Assembly (NCBI RefSeq): GCF_000425065.1
Contig: NZ_AULB01000046.1
Coordinates: 1 to 36,604, forward strand
Direction: 5' to 3'
DNA: 36,604 nt
Origin: Actinomadura rifamycini DSM 43936
GTDB taxonomy: Bacteria; Actinomycetota; Actinomycetes; Streptosporangiales; Streptosporangiaceae
Every line of letters starts with the position of its first letter. The stretch's first letter is position 1. The notes under the pieces were generated by a model, which was not told the DNA's origin, did not search any database, and was given only the letters and a program-made list of their open reading frames with translations. Below are positions 1-8,454 of this stretch, in pieces. Made by a program: the position numbers and the translations under genes.

Positions 1-174
1 GAGCTGCGCGAACGTTTCGCCCTTCTTCAAGTACGCCAGCGTCATCAGCGCCTGCATGCCCGCCGTCAGTGCCCGGCCCTTGCTGCCGGCCTGCTTGCGG
101 TGGCGGCCGACGACCCCGGTCACGTACTGCAGCGTCTGACGCGACAACGGCAGCGAAGAACGGTAGAAAAGCAT
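1..174 (-). CDS. IS5-family transposase, N-terminal fragment (window edge)
   Basis: The first 58 codons of a transposase, beginning MLFYRSSLPLSRQTL and ending KKGETFAQL at the window edge. This N-terminus is typical of actinobacterial IS5-family (DDE_Tnp_4, HARBI1-like) transposases, whose HTH_4 DNA-binding domain comes first; the DDE catalytic domain lies outside the window. The start is the ATG at 174, preceded by GAGG. It is identical to the fragment at 36431-36604. Transcription runs outward from the window. The family call rests on the recognised N-terminal pattern only. Confidence 0.8.
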   Translation of the reverse strand, partial: MLFYRSSLPLSRQTLQYVTGVVGRHRKQAGSKGRALTAGMQALMTLAYLKKGETFAQL

Positions 175-310
175 GTGAAGCCTCTGGTGGGATCGGGCGG
201 TGGTGAGAGACCACCCGTCCTACCAGGGCTTCTTTACGTTCCAGGGCCCGCCACACCGCCCGCGATCATGATGTGATCACGCACCGTCGGACGCTGCTGG
301 AAAAGGTTCA
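1..310 (-). mobile_element. Left terminal IS copy (5' end of IS5-family element)
   Basis: These 310 bases are the exact reverse complement of 36295-36604. The two copies lie in unrelated contexts (inside cas3 here, inside a small membrane-protein gene at the other end), so the base where identity stops, 310, marks the IS terminus. The element starts TGAACCTTTTCCAGC (read on the minus strand) and has about 136 bp before its transposase start codon. That leader contains a short hairpin, GGTGGT/ACCACC, which could limit read-through into the transposase. The window ends inside the element, so the other terminus is not visible. Confidence 0.85.
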
Positions 311-2316
311 CTGAGCCGCCCATGAAGCAGACGGACCTCATCACCGAACTCTTCGCGTAGAGAAACGAACGTCTGCTGAGCCCGTTTCACCGTATTTCGG
401 ATCACCAGGGCACACCCGCCGTCAACGAGGCGCTCTCGAAGCAGAGACGCCACCTGCTCGTCCTCAGCAGATCTTCCTGAAGCGTTTGCCGCTTCGTCGA
501 ACGGCTCGGGAAGGATTTCGACCGCCACCTGCAGGTCCGAGCGCCAGGATCGGCTGGCCTGCACCACATGGCGCACCGCTTGCCCGGAACGCCACACAGC
601 CGTCACGCTCGGATAACCCGTGGGTTCAGGTACAGCCGAGAGCCCAGACGTCTCAGTGCCGAAAGCCCCGGTCCCTGCCAGGTATGCAGCCATCAGTTCC
701 CGTCGTTGCGCGGGAGGCAGAGTCGCCGAAAGCAGCACCACAGGGACTCCGGCCTGCCCCAACCACCGCAGCCCCTCCGCCAGGAACTGCGACATGTAGA
801 TGTCGGCGGCGTGTACCTCGTCCAACACGACGACCTTGCCGGCGAGCCCCGCCATCCGCAGCATGACGTGCTTGGTGCGGGTGGCGGCGAATAGCAACTG
901 GTCGATCGTCCCCACCACGAAGGGGCTCAGCAGGCCACGCTTTGCGCCCATGAACCACTCCGCAGGAGCCTTCCGCTCTGGAACGACATCCGCAGACGGC
1001 CCACCAGAAGCTCCAAAGGGGTCTTCGAGGCCGAACTCGTCCTCGTCCACACTGGTGAACCGGTCATCCGGCCGGAGGTCTTCGTCCTTGAACAGCTCCC
1101 GCCACTGCTTGTTGAACATTCGCTTGCCGTGCAGGAGCGCTACCTGCGAAGCCAACGAAGGCGCGATGGCGTCAACCCAAGACCTGACATTGACGAACAT
1201 CGGATCGCACGTCGCTTGCGTGGGCATCCCTACGAAGACGCCGTCCATCCCCCATCGGGCAGCAAGCACCTCGGCAGCCACCAAGGCGGCCTTGGTCTTC
1301 CCTTCACCCATAGGCGCTTCGACCACGATCAGGCCATGCGCACCCATCTGCGCGGCAGCTTCCGCCAGCACCGTCTGCGAATCCCGAGGATTCTCACCGA
1401 AACGCCTCCGGAAAACATCCTTGCCTGGATCGGCCAGTTCACCCCAGCCGCCCCGCAGGCCCAACCGCTTCCACGCCTGCTCCGCGCGGTGCCGAGCGCC
1501 CTGCACGCTGACCTGCGCGAATGAGTCAACGCCTTGAAAATGTTCTTGGTCGCTGGCGATCCAATCCGCCATCACCACGAACCCGCTCAACTGCAACTGC
1601 ACCGCTCGGTTCGGGAAAGAAGCAGGTTCGACGCTGGCGACATCGTCGAAGCCCAATGCCGTCGTGAAAGCGTCCAGCAACTCCTGTCGAGCCGCCTCCC
1701 ACTTCGGACCCTTGCCCTTGAGGGCACCCCGCGCCCGGGGGCCGCTCGCCGCCCCCATGGTGGGGAACAAGCCATGATGCCCAGCGATCAGGGGCCACAC
1801 CCAGTCGATGCTGGTTTCCGACCAACCCGCCTGCGAGAGGTGCCCGCGAATGAGATACCCACCCGCCCGATCGTGTCTCCAGCGATGCTGGCGGACCACG
1901 CGTTGATCCCAGGACAGACCGGCTCGAAGCACAAGCGCGGCTCCGGCATCATCCAGGTGCTGGAATGCCGGAGTCGCCTTACCGAAGTCATGGACCCCGC
2001 ACAACCACGCGAAGAATCGGCGCCCCTTACCGAAACCTGCGATGTCATCTACGGCCTGACGAAGCGATGGTGACAGGTAGTGATCCCAGATGAGTTCGGC
2101 GACCGCGCCGGTGTCGAGCAGGTGCTGCAGCAACAGGTTGGTTCTTCCTCCGCCCCTGCTGGCGCTCTTCCCCCAGAGTGCCCCCAGCGGTGAGAGCGCA
2201 TTAGGGTCGGTTGCAGCGCTGGGAGGTTGACCGCCGTGTCCAGGGACTGTGCTCGTCACAGCCGGCAAAGTACCTGGCCCCACCGACAAAACGCTGCGAC
2301 GGCCGCGTCGCTCCAA
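277..2316 (-). CDS. cas3: CRISPR-associated helicase/nuclease Cas3 (type I-E), 3'-truncated by IS
   Basis: Cas3 is the nuclease-helicase recruited by Cascade to unwind and degrade target DNA. Visible parts: an HD nuclease domain (His109-Asp110, His180-His181, DWIASD at 251-256), then an SF2 helicase with Walker A GEGKT around 338-341, a DEVH box at 499-502 and SAT motif III at 530-532. The native sequence stops at Leu668, just after the RLLHGR segment; residue 669 onward (EPFPAASDGA) is read from the IS. The rest of helicase domain 2 and the Cas3 C-terminal domain are missing, so the protein is probably inactive in interference. Family members run to about 900 residues or more. The TTG at 2316 has no clear ribosome site and the conserved region starts near residue 41, so the true start may be downstream. 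The remaining cas genes are not in the window. Confidence 0.9.
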   Translation of the reverse strand: MERRGRRSVLSVGPGTLPAVTSTVPGHGGQPPSAATDPNALSPLGALWGKSASRGGGRTNLLLQHLLDTGAVAELIWDHYLSPSLRQAVDDIAGFGKGRRFFAWLCGVHDFGKATPAFQHLDDAGAALVLRAGLSWDQRVVRQHRWRHDRAGGYLIRGHLSQAGWSETSIDWVWPLIAGHHGLFPTMGAASGPRARGALKGKGPKWEAARQELLDAFTTALGFDDVASVEPASFPNRAVQLQLSGFVVMADWIASDQEHFQGVDSFAQVSVQGARHRAEQAWKRLGLRGGWGELADPGKDVFRRRFGENPRDSQTVLAEAAAQMGAHGLIVVEAPMGEGKTKAALVAAEVLAARWGMDGVFVGMPTQATCDPMFVNVRSWVDAIAPSLASQVALLHGKRMFNKQWRELFKDEDLRPDDRFTSVDEDEFGLEDPFGASGGPSADVVPERKAPAEWFMGAKRGLLSPFVVGTIDQLLFAATRTKHVMLRMAGLAGKVVVLDEVHAADIYMSQFLAEGLRWLGQAGVPVVLLSATLPPAQRRELMAAYLAGTGAFGTETSGLSAVPEPTGYPSVTAVWRSGQAVRHVVQASRSWRSDLQVAVEILPEPFDEAANASGRSAEDEQVASLLRERLVDGGCALVIRNTVKRAQQTFVSLREEFGDEVRLLHGRLSEPFPAASDGA

Positions 2317-2414
2317 GGTTCGACGTCATTGATTGGTGGACGAACGCCGTGGGTTGTGAAATCCAACTAAATGAAAAACAGTGTTGCCTGTGTTAACGTC
2401 CCAGGTCAGCAAGT
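2317..2414 (+). promoter_or_regulatory. CRISPR leader / cas3-CRISPR divergent region
   Basis: A 98-bp stretch between the start region of cas3 and the first repeat. It is clearly more AT-rich than its surroundings (AAATGAAAAACAGTGTTG near 2369). It abuts the perfect repeats, whereas the degenerate repeats lie at the far end, and in type I-E the crRNA 5' handle derives from the 3' end of the repeat (ATGGTCC here). Both signs place the leader, with the array promoter and the spacer-integration site, on this side. Confidence 0.7.
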
Positions 2415-5125
2415 GTCGGCCCCGCACCCGCGGGGATGGTCCGGGCGGGTGGATCGACAACGACCCGACGGCCGCGTCGGCCCCGCACCCGCGGGGATGG
2501 TCCGGACTAGGACCCGACCGCGCCCGACCGGGCGCCGTCGGCCCCGCACCCGCGGGGATGGTCCCGGTCGCCACCACGAGTCCCTCGGAGCGCAACGGTC
2601 GGCCCCGCACCCGCGGGGATGGTCCGACCGGCCCCGGACCGTGTGAACGGTCCGGGGCGTCGGCCCCGCACCCGCGGGGATGGTCCGAACCCGCCCCCCC
2701 GACCCCCACGGCGACCGGCGTCGGCCCCGCACCCGCGGGGATGGTCCCCGAGGTCGTCTCCACGCCGACCTTGCGGGCCGGTCGGCCCCGCACCCGCGGG
2801 GATGGTCCTCGCAGGTCAACGGCGCGCCGTGTCCGCCCGTGGTCGGCCCCGCACCCGCGGGGATGGTCCCCGAGGTCGTCTCCACGCCGACCTTGCGGGC
2901 CGGTCGGCCCCGCACCCGCGGGGATGGTCCTCGCAGGTCAACGGCGCGCCGTGTCCGCCCGTGGTCGGCCCCGCACCCGCGGGGATGGTCCCGGGCAGGC
3001 GACCGGGTTCAACACCCAGAAGGGGTCGGCCCCGCACCCGCGGGGATGGTCCCGGCGACACCTCCCCATGACCGGTCGCCTGCCAGTCGGCCCCGCACCC
3101 GCGGGGATGGTCCGCCCGTCCGCTGGCGCGTCGCGTCCCGCCCGACGTCGGCCCCGCACCCGCGGGGATGGTCCGAGGGCGTCCAGTGCAGGGCGACGCC
3201 GGCGCCCGTCGGCCCCGCACCCGCGGGGATGGTCCGTGGGCCATCACCGCCGCCGGCCGACCCGGCGCGTCGGCCCCGCACCCGCGGGGATGGTCCCCCG
3301 CGCAGCACCGGCGTGATCGCCGGACGGAGGTCGGCCCCGCACCCGCGGGGATGGTCCGTTCGCCACCGAGGTCGACGCGCTCATGACCGTGTCGGCCCCG
3401 CACCCGCGGGGATGGTCCGCCGTCCAGGCCGCGCTGGAGCACCTCGATGCCGTCGGCCCCGCACCCGCGGGGATGGTCCCTGCTCTTTCAGCCCGGACAG
3501 GGTGTCCGACCAGTCGGCCCCGCACCCGCGGGGATGGTCCCCAGTGGGTCAAGCAGCCGCAGACGATGCTGATGTCGGCCCCGCACCCGCGGGGATGGTC
3601 CTCTCGAGATGTCCGGGCCGGGGTTCCTGGACTCGTCGGCCCCGCACCCGCGGGGATGGTCCCACCACCGACGCCGGCACGTCCGGCGGCTACTCGTCGG
3701 CCCCGCACCCGCGGGGATGGTCCCGCGACCCGGTCGTCGGACGCGGGCAGCGGCTCGTCGGCCCCGCACCCGCGGGGATGGTCCCACCACCGACGCCGGC
3801 ACGTCCGGCGGCTACTCGTCGGCCCCGCACCCGCGGGGATGGTCCCGCGACCCGGTCGTCGGACGCGGGCAGCGGCTCGTCGGCCCCGCACCCGCGGGGA
3901 TGGTCCCTGACCCTCACGGGCAACGTCGAAGGTCTGTTCGTCGGCCCCGCACCCGCGGGGATGGTCCGGCCGGGTCCGAGGCCGCGGCGAAGGGCATCAA
4001 GTCGGCCCCGCACCCGCGGGGATGGTCCCGCGGCGGTCGCGGCGGCGGCCGCGGGGATGGCGTCGGCCCCGCACCCGCGGGGATGGTCCCCCAACTGGCC
4101 CGCCACCCGCCTCGAGCTGGCGTCGGCCCCGCACCCGCGGGGATGGTCCCTCCACGTCCCCATCGCGTCCGACGTCGCCACCGTCGGCCCCGCACCCGCG
4201 GGGATGGTCCGATCGTGGCCATGGCCGAGGAGGCCGGGGCGAAGTCGGCCCCGCACCCGCGGGGATGGTCCCAGGCCCCGGCCGGCGCACGAGGCCGGCC
4301 CGGAGTCGGCCCCGCACCCGCGGGGATGGTCCGTTGGAGCGGCGGTTCTCCCACGCGGACGTGTGGTCGGCCCCGCACCCGCGGGGATGGTCCTGCGCAT
4401 GGACTGGTCCTGTCTTCTCTGGCGTGGTCGGCCCCGCACCCGCGGGGATGGTCCGCTGGAGCGGGACCGCGAGGTCACGGTGCAGCAGTCGGCCCCGCAC
4501 CCGCGGGGATGGTCCGCCGCGTACTACGCGCGCCTCACCGGCGACCAGGTCGGCCCCGCACCCGCGGGGATGGTCCCTGGGGCAGGACGACCTTGACGAC
4601 CCAGCGGTGGTCGGCCCCGCACCCGCGGGGATGGTCCCTCGAGGCCGCGCGCGAGGGCCAGGAGCAGGACGTCGGCCCCGCACCCGCGGGGATGGTCCCC
4701 CGGAGGCCGTGCCCTCCTGCTCGTGGACGGGGTCGGCCCCGCACCCGCGGGGATGGTCCGGGCGACACGGACGAGGAAGACGACCGCAAGCGGTCGGCCC
4801 CGCACCCGCGGGGATGGTCCCCCGTGGAGAGAACCAGCCCCGTCGGGCGCCGTGTCGGCCCCGCACCCGCGGGGATGGTCCGCAGCGCGAGGAGGACCAG
4901 GCGCGCGCGGACCGATCGGCCCCGCACCCGCGGGGATGGTCCGGCGACCACACGGTCACCATCGAGCGTGTTCCCGTCGGCCCCGCACCCGCGGGGATGG
5001 TCCACGCGTGATCGAGATCCGGACGCCGTTCACCCTGCCGGCCCCGCACCCGCGGGGATGGTCCGCACCACTTGGCGGCCTGGGCCCGCACGATGGTGTC
5101 GGCCCTGCACCGGCGGAGATGGTCC
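2415..5125 (+). CRISPR. Type I-E CRISPR array, 45 repeats / 44 spacers
   Basis: A 28-bp repeat beginning GTCGG and ending GGGGATGGTCC recurs every 61 bp from 2415. Its core is a 6-bp hairpin, CCCCGC-ACCC-GCGGGG. Spacers are 33 nt, except the one at 4090-4121, which is 32 nt. Repeats 1-41 and 43 are perfect; repeat 42 (4915) starts with A, repeat 44 (5037) has C at position 2, and repeat 45 (5098) has three changes. Such decay marks the leader-distal end. A further remnant (CCGCGGGGATGG) lies near 5177-5191. Spacers 6-7 equal 8-9 and spacers 21-22 equal 23-24, leaving 40 different spacers. Transcription is inferred rightward, away from cas3. The repeat family matches actinobacterial type I-E arrays. 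Confidence 0.98.
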
Positions 5126-5317
5126 GTAGGCGCGGGCGTCGCGGGCCACCCGGTCAGTTGGCGTCCGAGATCGTGACCGCGGGGATGGCTCAAGCCACAT
5201 AGACAGGGCAACCCGAAGCGGTGCCCTTGGGACCTTGGCTCCCCAGGACGTTGCGCAAGCAGCGGTTCTTACTCTCTGTGTTGCAATGAAGCCAACCAGT
5301 CGTCAAGAGGGGGTGGC

Positions 5318-6856
5318 GTGTTGAAGGGGGCTGTGTTCAAGCGGTGTCGCTGTACCGACCCGGCGACGGGGAAGCGGTACGACACCAACTGCCCGCAGAT
5401 CAAGAAGAAGGGGCACGGGTCCTGGTGGTTCCGGTATGAGGCTCCACCGTCTGCCGACGGGAAGCGGCGCCGGCCGCGGGTGGGCCCGTTCAAGACCAAG
5501 GAGGACGCCGAGGCGGAGCTCGTCAAGGAGCTTGCCAAGCTGGGAGTCGACGGGCACGCGTCGGACCGACAGATGACGGTCGGTCAGTGGCTTGATCGGT
5601 GGATCAACAGCAAGGTCGATCTCAAGAGCTCCACCCTCAGCAGCTACCGCGAGGCCGTCGAGCTCTACCACAAGCCAGGGCTCGGGCATTTGCGGCTCGT
5701 CGACCTGCGGGATCGTCACGCGAGCGAGCTCTATGCGGCGATGCTGAAGATCAACCGGCCGCAGGCGGAAGGAGAGAAACGCAGTGAAATGCTGCGTCGG
5801 CTCGTTGAGGCACGTGCCGACTCGGTGAAGAAGCTCGCACCGGGTGAGCGGCGGGGGAAGAAGCAGACCAAGCCGCTGTCGCCCGCCCGCATCAAACGCA
5901 TCCATGCGGTGCTCAGTTCGGCGATGGGTGCGGCGGTGAAGAAGAAGTATCTCACTCACAACCCTGTGGAGCACGTCGAGCTTCCACGGTTGCCGCGTCG
6001 CAAACCGCTGGTGTGGACGGCGGCGCGGGTCGCGCAGTGGGAAGAGGACGGAAAGATCCCTGCACCGGTCATGGTGTGGACCCCCACTCAGACTGGGGCC
6101 TTCCTCGACTTCATCCACGAGTCGGAGCGTCTGTACGCGCTCTTCCACCTCGTCGCGTTCCGGGGCCTGCGACGAGCCGAGGTGGCTGGAATCTCCTGGA
6201 GCGATGTCGACCTGGACGCAGGGCTCCTCACCATCCGTGAGACCAGGCCCGACGACGACCTGGAGGACGCCAAGTCGGATGCAGGCGACCGGGCTGTCAC
6301 GCTCGACTCAGCGACCGTCGCGCACCTGCGTGCGTGGAGGGCGCAGCAGAAGGAGGAGAAACTCGCGGCCGGCCCGGCATGGACGGCTTCGGGGCTGGTG
6401 TTCACGCGGCCGGACGGTACCCCGCTCCGGCCAGAGTGGATCTCGCAGAGGTTCGAGCTCCTCGTGACCCAGTACGGCGCCATCAGGCGTCGGCGTGAGG
6501 TCGAAGGGTGGGGCCTCGGTCAGATCGCCAGTCGGCATCGGGTCGGCGAGGAAAAAGTTCGAGCGGCGCTCGATGGGGGGCCGCTTCCGCCCATTCGCTT
6601 CCACGATCTGCGCCACGGGGCAGCCACGCTCTCGCTCGCCGCGGGTGTCGAGATGAAGGTGGTCAGCGAGACGCTCGGGCATGCCCGATCGTCGTTCACG
6701 GCTGACGTCTACACCTCGGTGATTCCGGAGGTGTTCAAGGAGGCCGCCGAGGCGGCCGCAGCGGTGGTTCCCCGCCGCGTCGGCCCCCCATCGGCCCCCC
6801 AACGCAAAACCAGCGGCCCTCCCGATGATCTAGACATCGGAAAGACCGCTGGTTAA
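5318..6856 (+). CDS. int: Tyrosine recombinase / integrase of an integrative element
   Basis: A 512-residue site-specific recombinase. It has an N-terminal arm-binding region (residues 1-75), a SAM-like core-binding domain (about 87-210), and a catalytic domain with Arg285 (GLRRAE), Lys319, His429-x-x-Arg432, His455 (TLGHA) and nucleophile Tyr465 (DVYTS). All catalytic residues are present. Between the Lys and HxxR regions there is a basic, HTH-like insert (about 388-420), seen in other actinomycete integrases. The GTG start has a purine-rich ribosome site (AAGAGGGGG) just upstream. The gene ends 4 bp from the 3' end of tRNA-Ser(GCT), the usual layout for AICE/pSAM2-type elements inserted at a tRNA. 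The last part of the gene overlaps a long dyad that may be the tRNA terminator. No excisionase or replication gene is visible. Confidence 0.95.
   Translation: MLKGAVFKRCRCTDPATGKRYDTNCPQIKKKGHGSWWFRYEAPPSADGKRRRPRVGPFKTKEDAEAELVKELAKLGVDGHASDRQMTVGQWLDRWINSKVDLKSSTLSSYREAVELYHKPGLGHLRLVDLRDRHASELYAAMLKINRPQAEGEKRSEMLRRLVEARADSVKKLAPGERRGKKQTKPLSPARIKRIHAVLSSAMGAAVKKKYLTHNPVEHVELPRLPRRKPLVWTAARVAQWEEDGKIPAPVMVWTPTQTGAFLDFIHESERLYALFHLVAFRGLRRAEVAGISWSDVDLDAGLLTIRETRPDDDLEDAKSDAGDRAVTLDSATVAHLRAWRAQQKEEKLAAGPAWTASGLVFTRPDGTPLRPEWISQRFELLVTQYGAIRRRREVEGWGLGQIASRHRVGEEKVRAALDGGPLPPIRFHDLRHGAATLSLAAGVEMKVVSETLGHARSSFTADVYTSVIPEVFKEAAEAAAAVVPRRVGPPSAPQRKTSGPPDDLDIGKTAG
6808..6854 (-). terminator. 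Long two-tier hairpin at integrase 3' end / downstream of tRNA-Ser
   Basis: Nested dyads: AACCAGCGG (6808-6816) pairs with CCGCTGGTT (6846-6854), and inside them CCGATG (6822-6827) pairs with CATCGG (6835-6840). Read on the minus strand, the structure starts a few bases after the tRNA 3' end and is followed by TTTT, as expected for an intrinsic terminator. It lies wholly inside the integrase reading frame. It could instead be a recombinase binding site. Confidence 0.6.
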
Positions 6857-6860
6857 CCGG

Positions 6861-6949
6861 CGGAGGATCGGGGATTTGAACCCCGGATGGGCGTGAACCC
6901 AAACCGCATTAGCAGTGCGGCGCCATAGACCGGACTAGGCGAATCCTCC
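6861..6949 (-). tRNA. tRNA-Ser (anticodon GCT)
   Basis: The 89-nt cloverleaf has acceptor arms GGAGGAT/ATCCTCC, discriminator G, anticodon loop CTGCTAA (anticodon GCT, reads AGC/AGT), a long class II variable arm and a T-loop TTCAAAT. CCA is not encoded (CCG follows). The integrase gene lies against its 3' end, making this the probable attachment site. Confidence 0.95.
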
Positions 6950-7092
6950 AGTGGCCCTCGGGCACAGGACAGGCTACCGGTTCGGCGTGCCGACCGGCAA
7001 AGCCTGAGCCCGGGTCACTGAAAGCATAGCCCGGAACCTCCGCATGCGGGGACAATCCGCTCCCGGGGCCGCGGGAGCGGAGGTCGTCACCG

Positions 7093-7524
7093 TCAGCCGC
7101 CCAGGCGGAAGCCCGAGTAACCGCAGGCTTCTCCGAGCTCCTGGCCGTGCTGCTGCATCTGGCTGATGTTCGGCGCACCACCCGAGATGTTGCCCGAGGA
7201 CAGCTCCTTGAGGCTCTTGGCGACCGTCTCGAGGTCCCCGGCGAAGGCGGAGGCGGCGGACTCGACGTCGCCGCCCGCGTTCTGGCCCTCGCTGCGGATC
7301 GTGGACGCGGCGTCGATCCACTTGTCGGCGGTCTGCTCCGCGCCGCCGCCGGTGAAGGACGGGCTGCTGGACGCGATGCCGCGCAGCTCCGTCTCGATGT
7401 TCTTGCAAGCCTCGTCCTTCGCGCCACCGCCGGCGATGGAGCTCAGGGGGCCGCAGGCGGTGGAGGTGAACAGGGCGCCACCGACGGCGAGGACGCCGAC
7501 CAGCTTGGTGGCAGACATGCGCAT
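7093..7524 (-). CDS. Putative secreted lipoprotein (hypothetical)
   Basis: A 143-residue protein with a lipoprotein signal: basic start, hydrophobic core LVGVLAVGGALF and lipobox STAC with Cys at about residue 24. The mature part is Ser/Gly/Ala-rich with three further cysteines and predicted helices (DKWIDAAS...ETVAKSLKELSSG); no enzyme motif was recognised. The ATG at 7524 follows a good ribosome site (AAGGAG, 5-nt spacing). It stands alone between two tRNA genes. The function is unknown; a cell-envelope location is inferred from the signal only. Confidence 0.85.
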   Translation of the reverse strand: MRMSATKLVGVLAVGGALFTSTACGPLSSIAGGGAKDEACKNIETELRGIASSSPSFTGGGAEQTADKWIDAASTIRSEGQNAGGDVESAASAFAGDLETVAKSLKELSSGNISGGAPNISQMQQHGQELGEACGYSGFRLGG

Positions 7525-7706
7525 GTTTGCTCCTTCTAGGGGGTTTTGAGCTTCGGACGAGGGTAGACCGCGCAGGTCACTTCCGTCTCGGTTACAGGTT
7601 CGGCGCCTGACCGCCACGAACGGTTCCGTGACCCGCGTCACGTCCGGCTCCCCGCCGAACCGATTCGCGGAGCACCCCGAGGACCCGGTACAGTAATCAC
7701 CGGCAG

Positions 7707-7779
7707 GCACCCGTAGCTCAATGGATAGAGCATCTGACTACGGATCAGAAGGTTTGGGGTTCGAATCCCTACGGGTGCG
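7707..7779 (+). tRNA. tRNA-Arg (anticodon ACG)
   Basis: The 73-nt cloverleaf has acceptor GCACCCG/CGGGTGC, discriminator G, anticodon loop CTACGGA (anticodon ACG, with A34 presumably modified to inosine) and T-arm GGTTCGAATCC. CCA is not encoded. A decayed integrase gene lies 72 bp past its 3' end, so it has served as an integration site. Confidence 0.96.
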
Positions 7780-7791
7780 CAGCAGGTGAGG

Positions 7792-7821
7792 GGCCCCTTC
7801 CGGTCATGGGAGGGGCCTTTT
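7792..7821 (+). terminator. Rho-independent terminator of tRNA-Arg
   Basis: A perfect 7-bp stem GGCCCCT/AGGGGCC (7792-7798 and 7811-7817) is followed directly by TTTT, 12 nt after the tRNA 3' end. Confidence 0.85.
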
Positions 7822-7850
7822 GCGTTGGGCATGGGAGCCGCCAACAGCGA

Positions 7851-8350
7851 TCATGCTTCGAAGAGCGCCCCGCTCATCGTTCGGCCGCCGCACGTTTGTC
7901 GTCCACCAGGATGTGACCGTAGAGGTCCCGATGGTGATGTTCGCGTGCCCGAGGATCTCGGAGACGACGTGCAGCGGCGTCCCCCGCGAGCATCAGGCGC
8001 CCGAGTGCCGTAGATCATGCGGGTGCCAGTGACCGGGCCCGGCACGCTGCGCGAGCTTGGAGAAGGTGTGCGAGAAGTTGTCGGGGTCCATGGGCGTGCC
8101 AACCTCGGTCGTGAAGATCTGCTTGTGTTCCTTCCACAGTTCCTCGGCCGCCATCTTCGCTTCGGCTTGACGAGCGTGGCCCCTGCGTAGCTTGGCCAGG
8201 TTCCGGAGTGAGGACGAGCGTCCGGCGTGACTTGTGCGTCTCTAACTCCCCGACGACGAGCCGAGTCTTCTCGCCGTTCGTCTTGTCACGGGTCTTGATG
8301 CGCTACACCACGTGCGTGAGCCGGATTGTGCCCGCGCCCCAGTCGACCGC
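7851..8350 (-). pseudogene. Decayed tyrosine integrase remnant at tRNA-Arg
   Basis: Conceptual translation on the minus strand gives clear pieces of a phage-type integrase catalytic domain in several frames: HKSRRTLVLTPE, then FTTEVGTPMDPDNFSHTF, then HPHDLRHSGA (HxxR motif) followed by a stop, then, after a frameshift, LHVVSEILGHANITI, and after another shift DLYGHILVDDKRAAAERM with the catalytic Tyr, ending at 7851. A stop also interrupts the upstream part (LTHVV*RIKTR). The N-terminal half is absent. The 3' end faces the 3' end of tRNA-Arg(ACG), like the intact integrase at tRNA-Ser. This is the scar of a lost integrative element. Confidence 0.85.
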
Positions 8351-8393
8351 TGACCAGTGAATTCTGGCTTTGGTGTCGGGTGCCTGAGTCTTG

Positions 8394-8454
8394 GGGGGGT
8401 GTTGGGTGGGTTGTGGGGGGTTGCGGGGTAGTGGGGGGCTGGCGGTGTTGGGAG
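8394..8454 (+). other. G-tract cluster (possible G-quadruplex)
   Basis: At least six runs of three or more G lie within about 60 bases (7, 3, 3, 6, 4 and 6 G, separated by 1-5 nt), just upstream of the small gene at 8460. All G-tracts are on the plus strand. Four closely spaced tracts satisfy the usual G-quadruplex pattern. Any role in transcription of the downstream gene is inference. Confidence 0.6.

Noticed and set aside
2326..5211. Several long open frames on both strands across the array (Pro/Arg/Gly-rich, up to about 640 codons)
   Set aside because: They are translations of the 28-bp CRISPR repeats and spacers; the 61-bp period keeps frames open.
5303..6148. 281-codon minus-strand frame opposite the integrase
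   Set aside because: It is antisense to a complete integrase with all catalytic residues; high-GC shadow frame.
6861..6949. Possible second attachment repeat of the tRNA-Ser 3' end elsewhere in the window
   Set aside because: Scanning the region to the left by eye for the T-arm sequence found no copy; the only similar sequences are the other tRNA genes.
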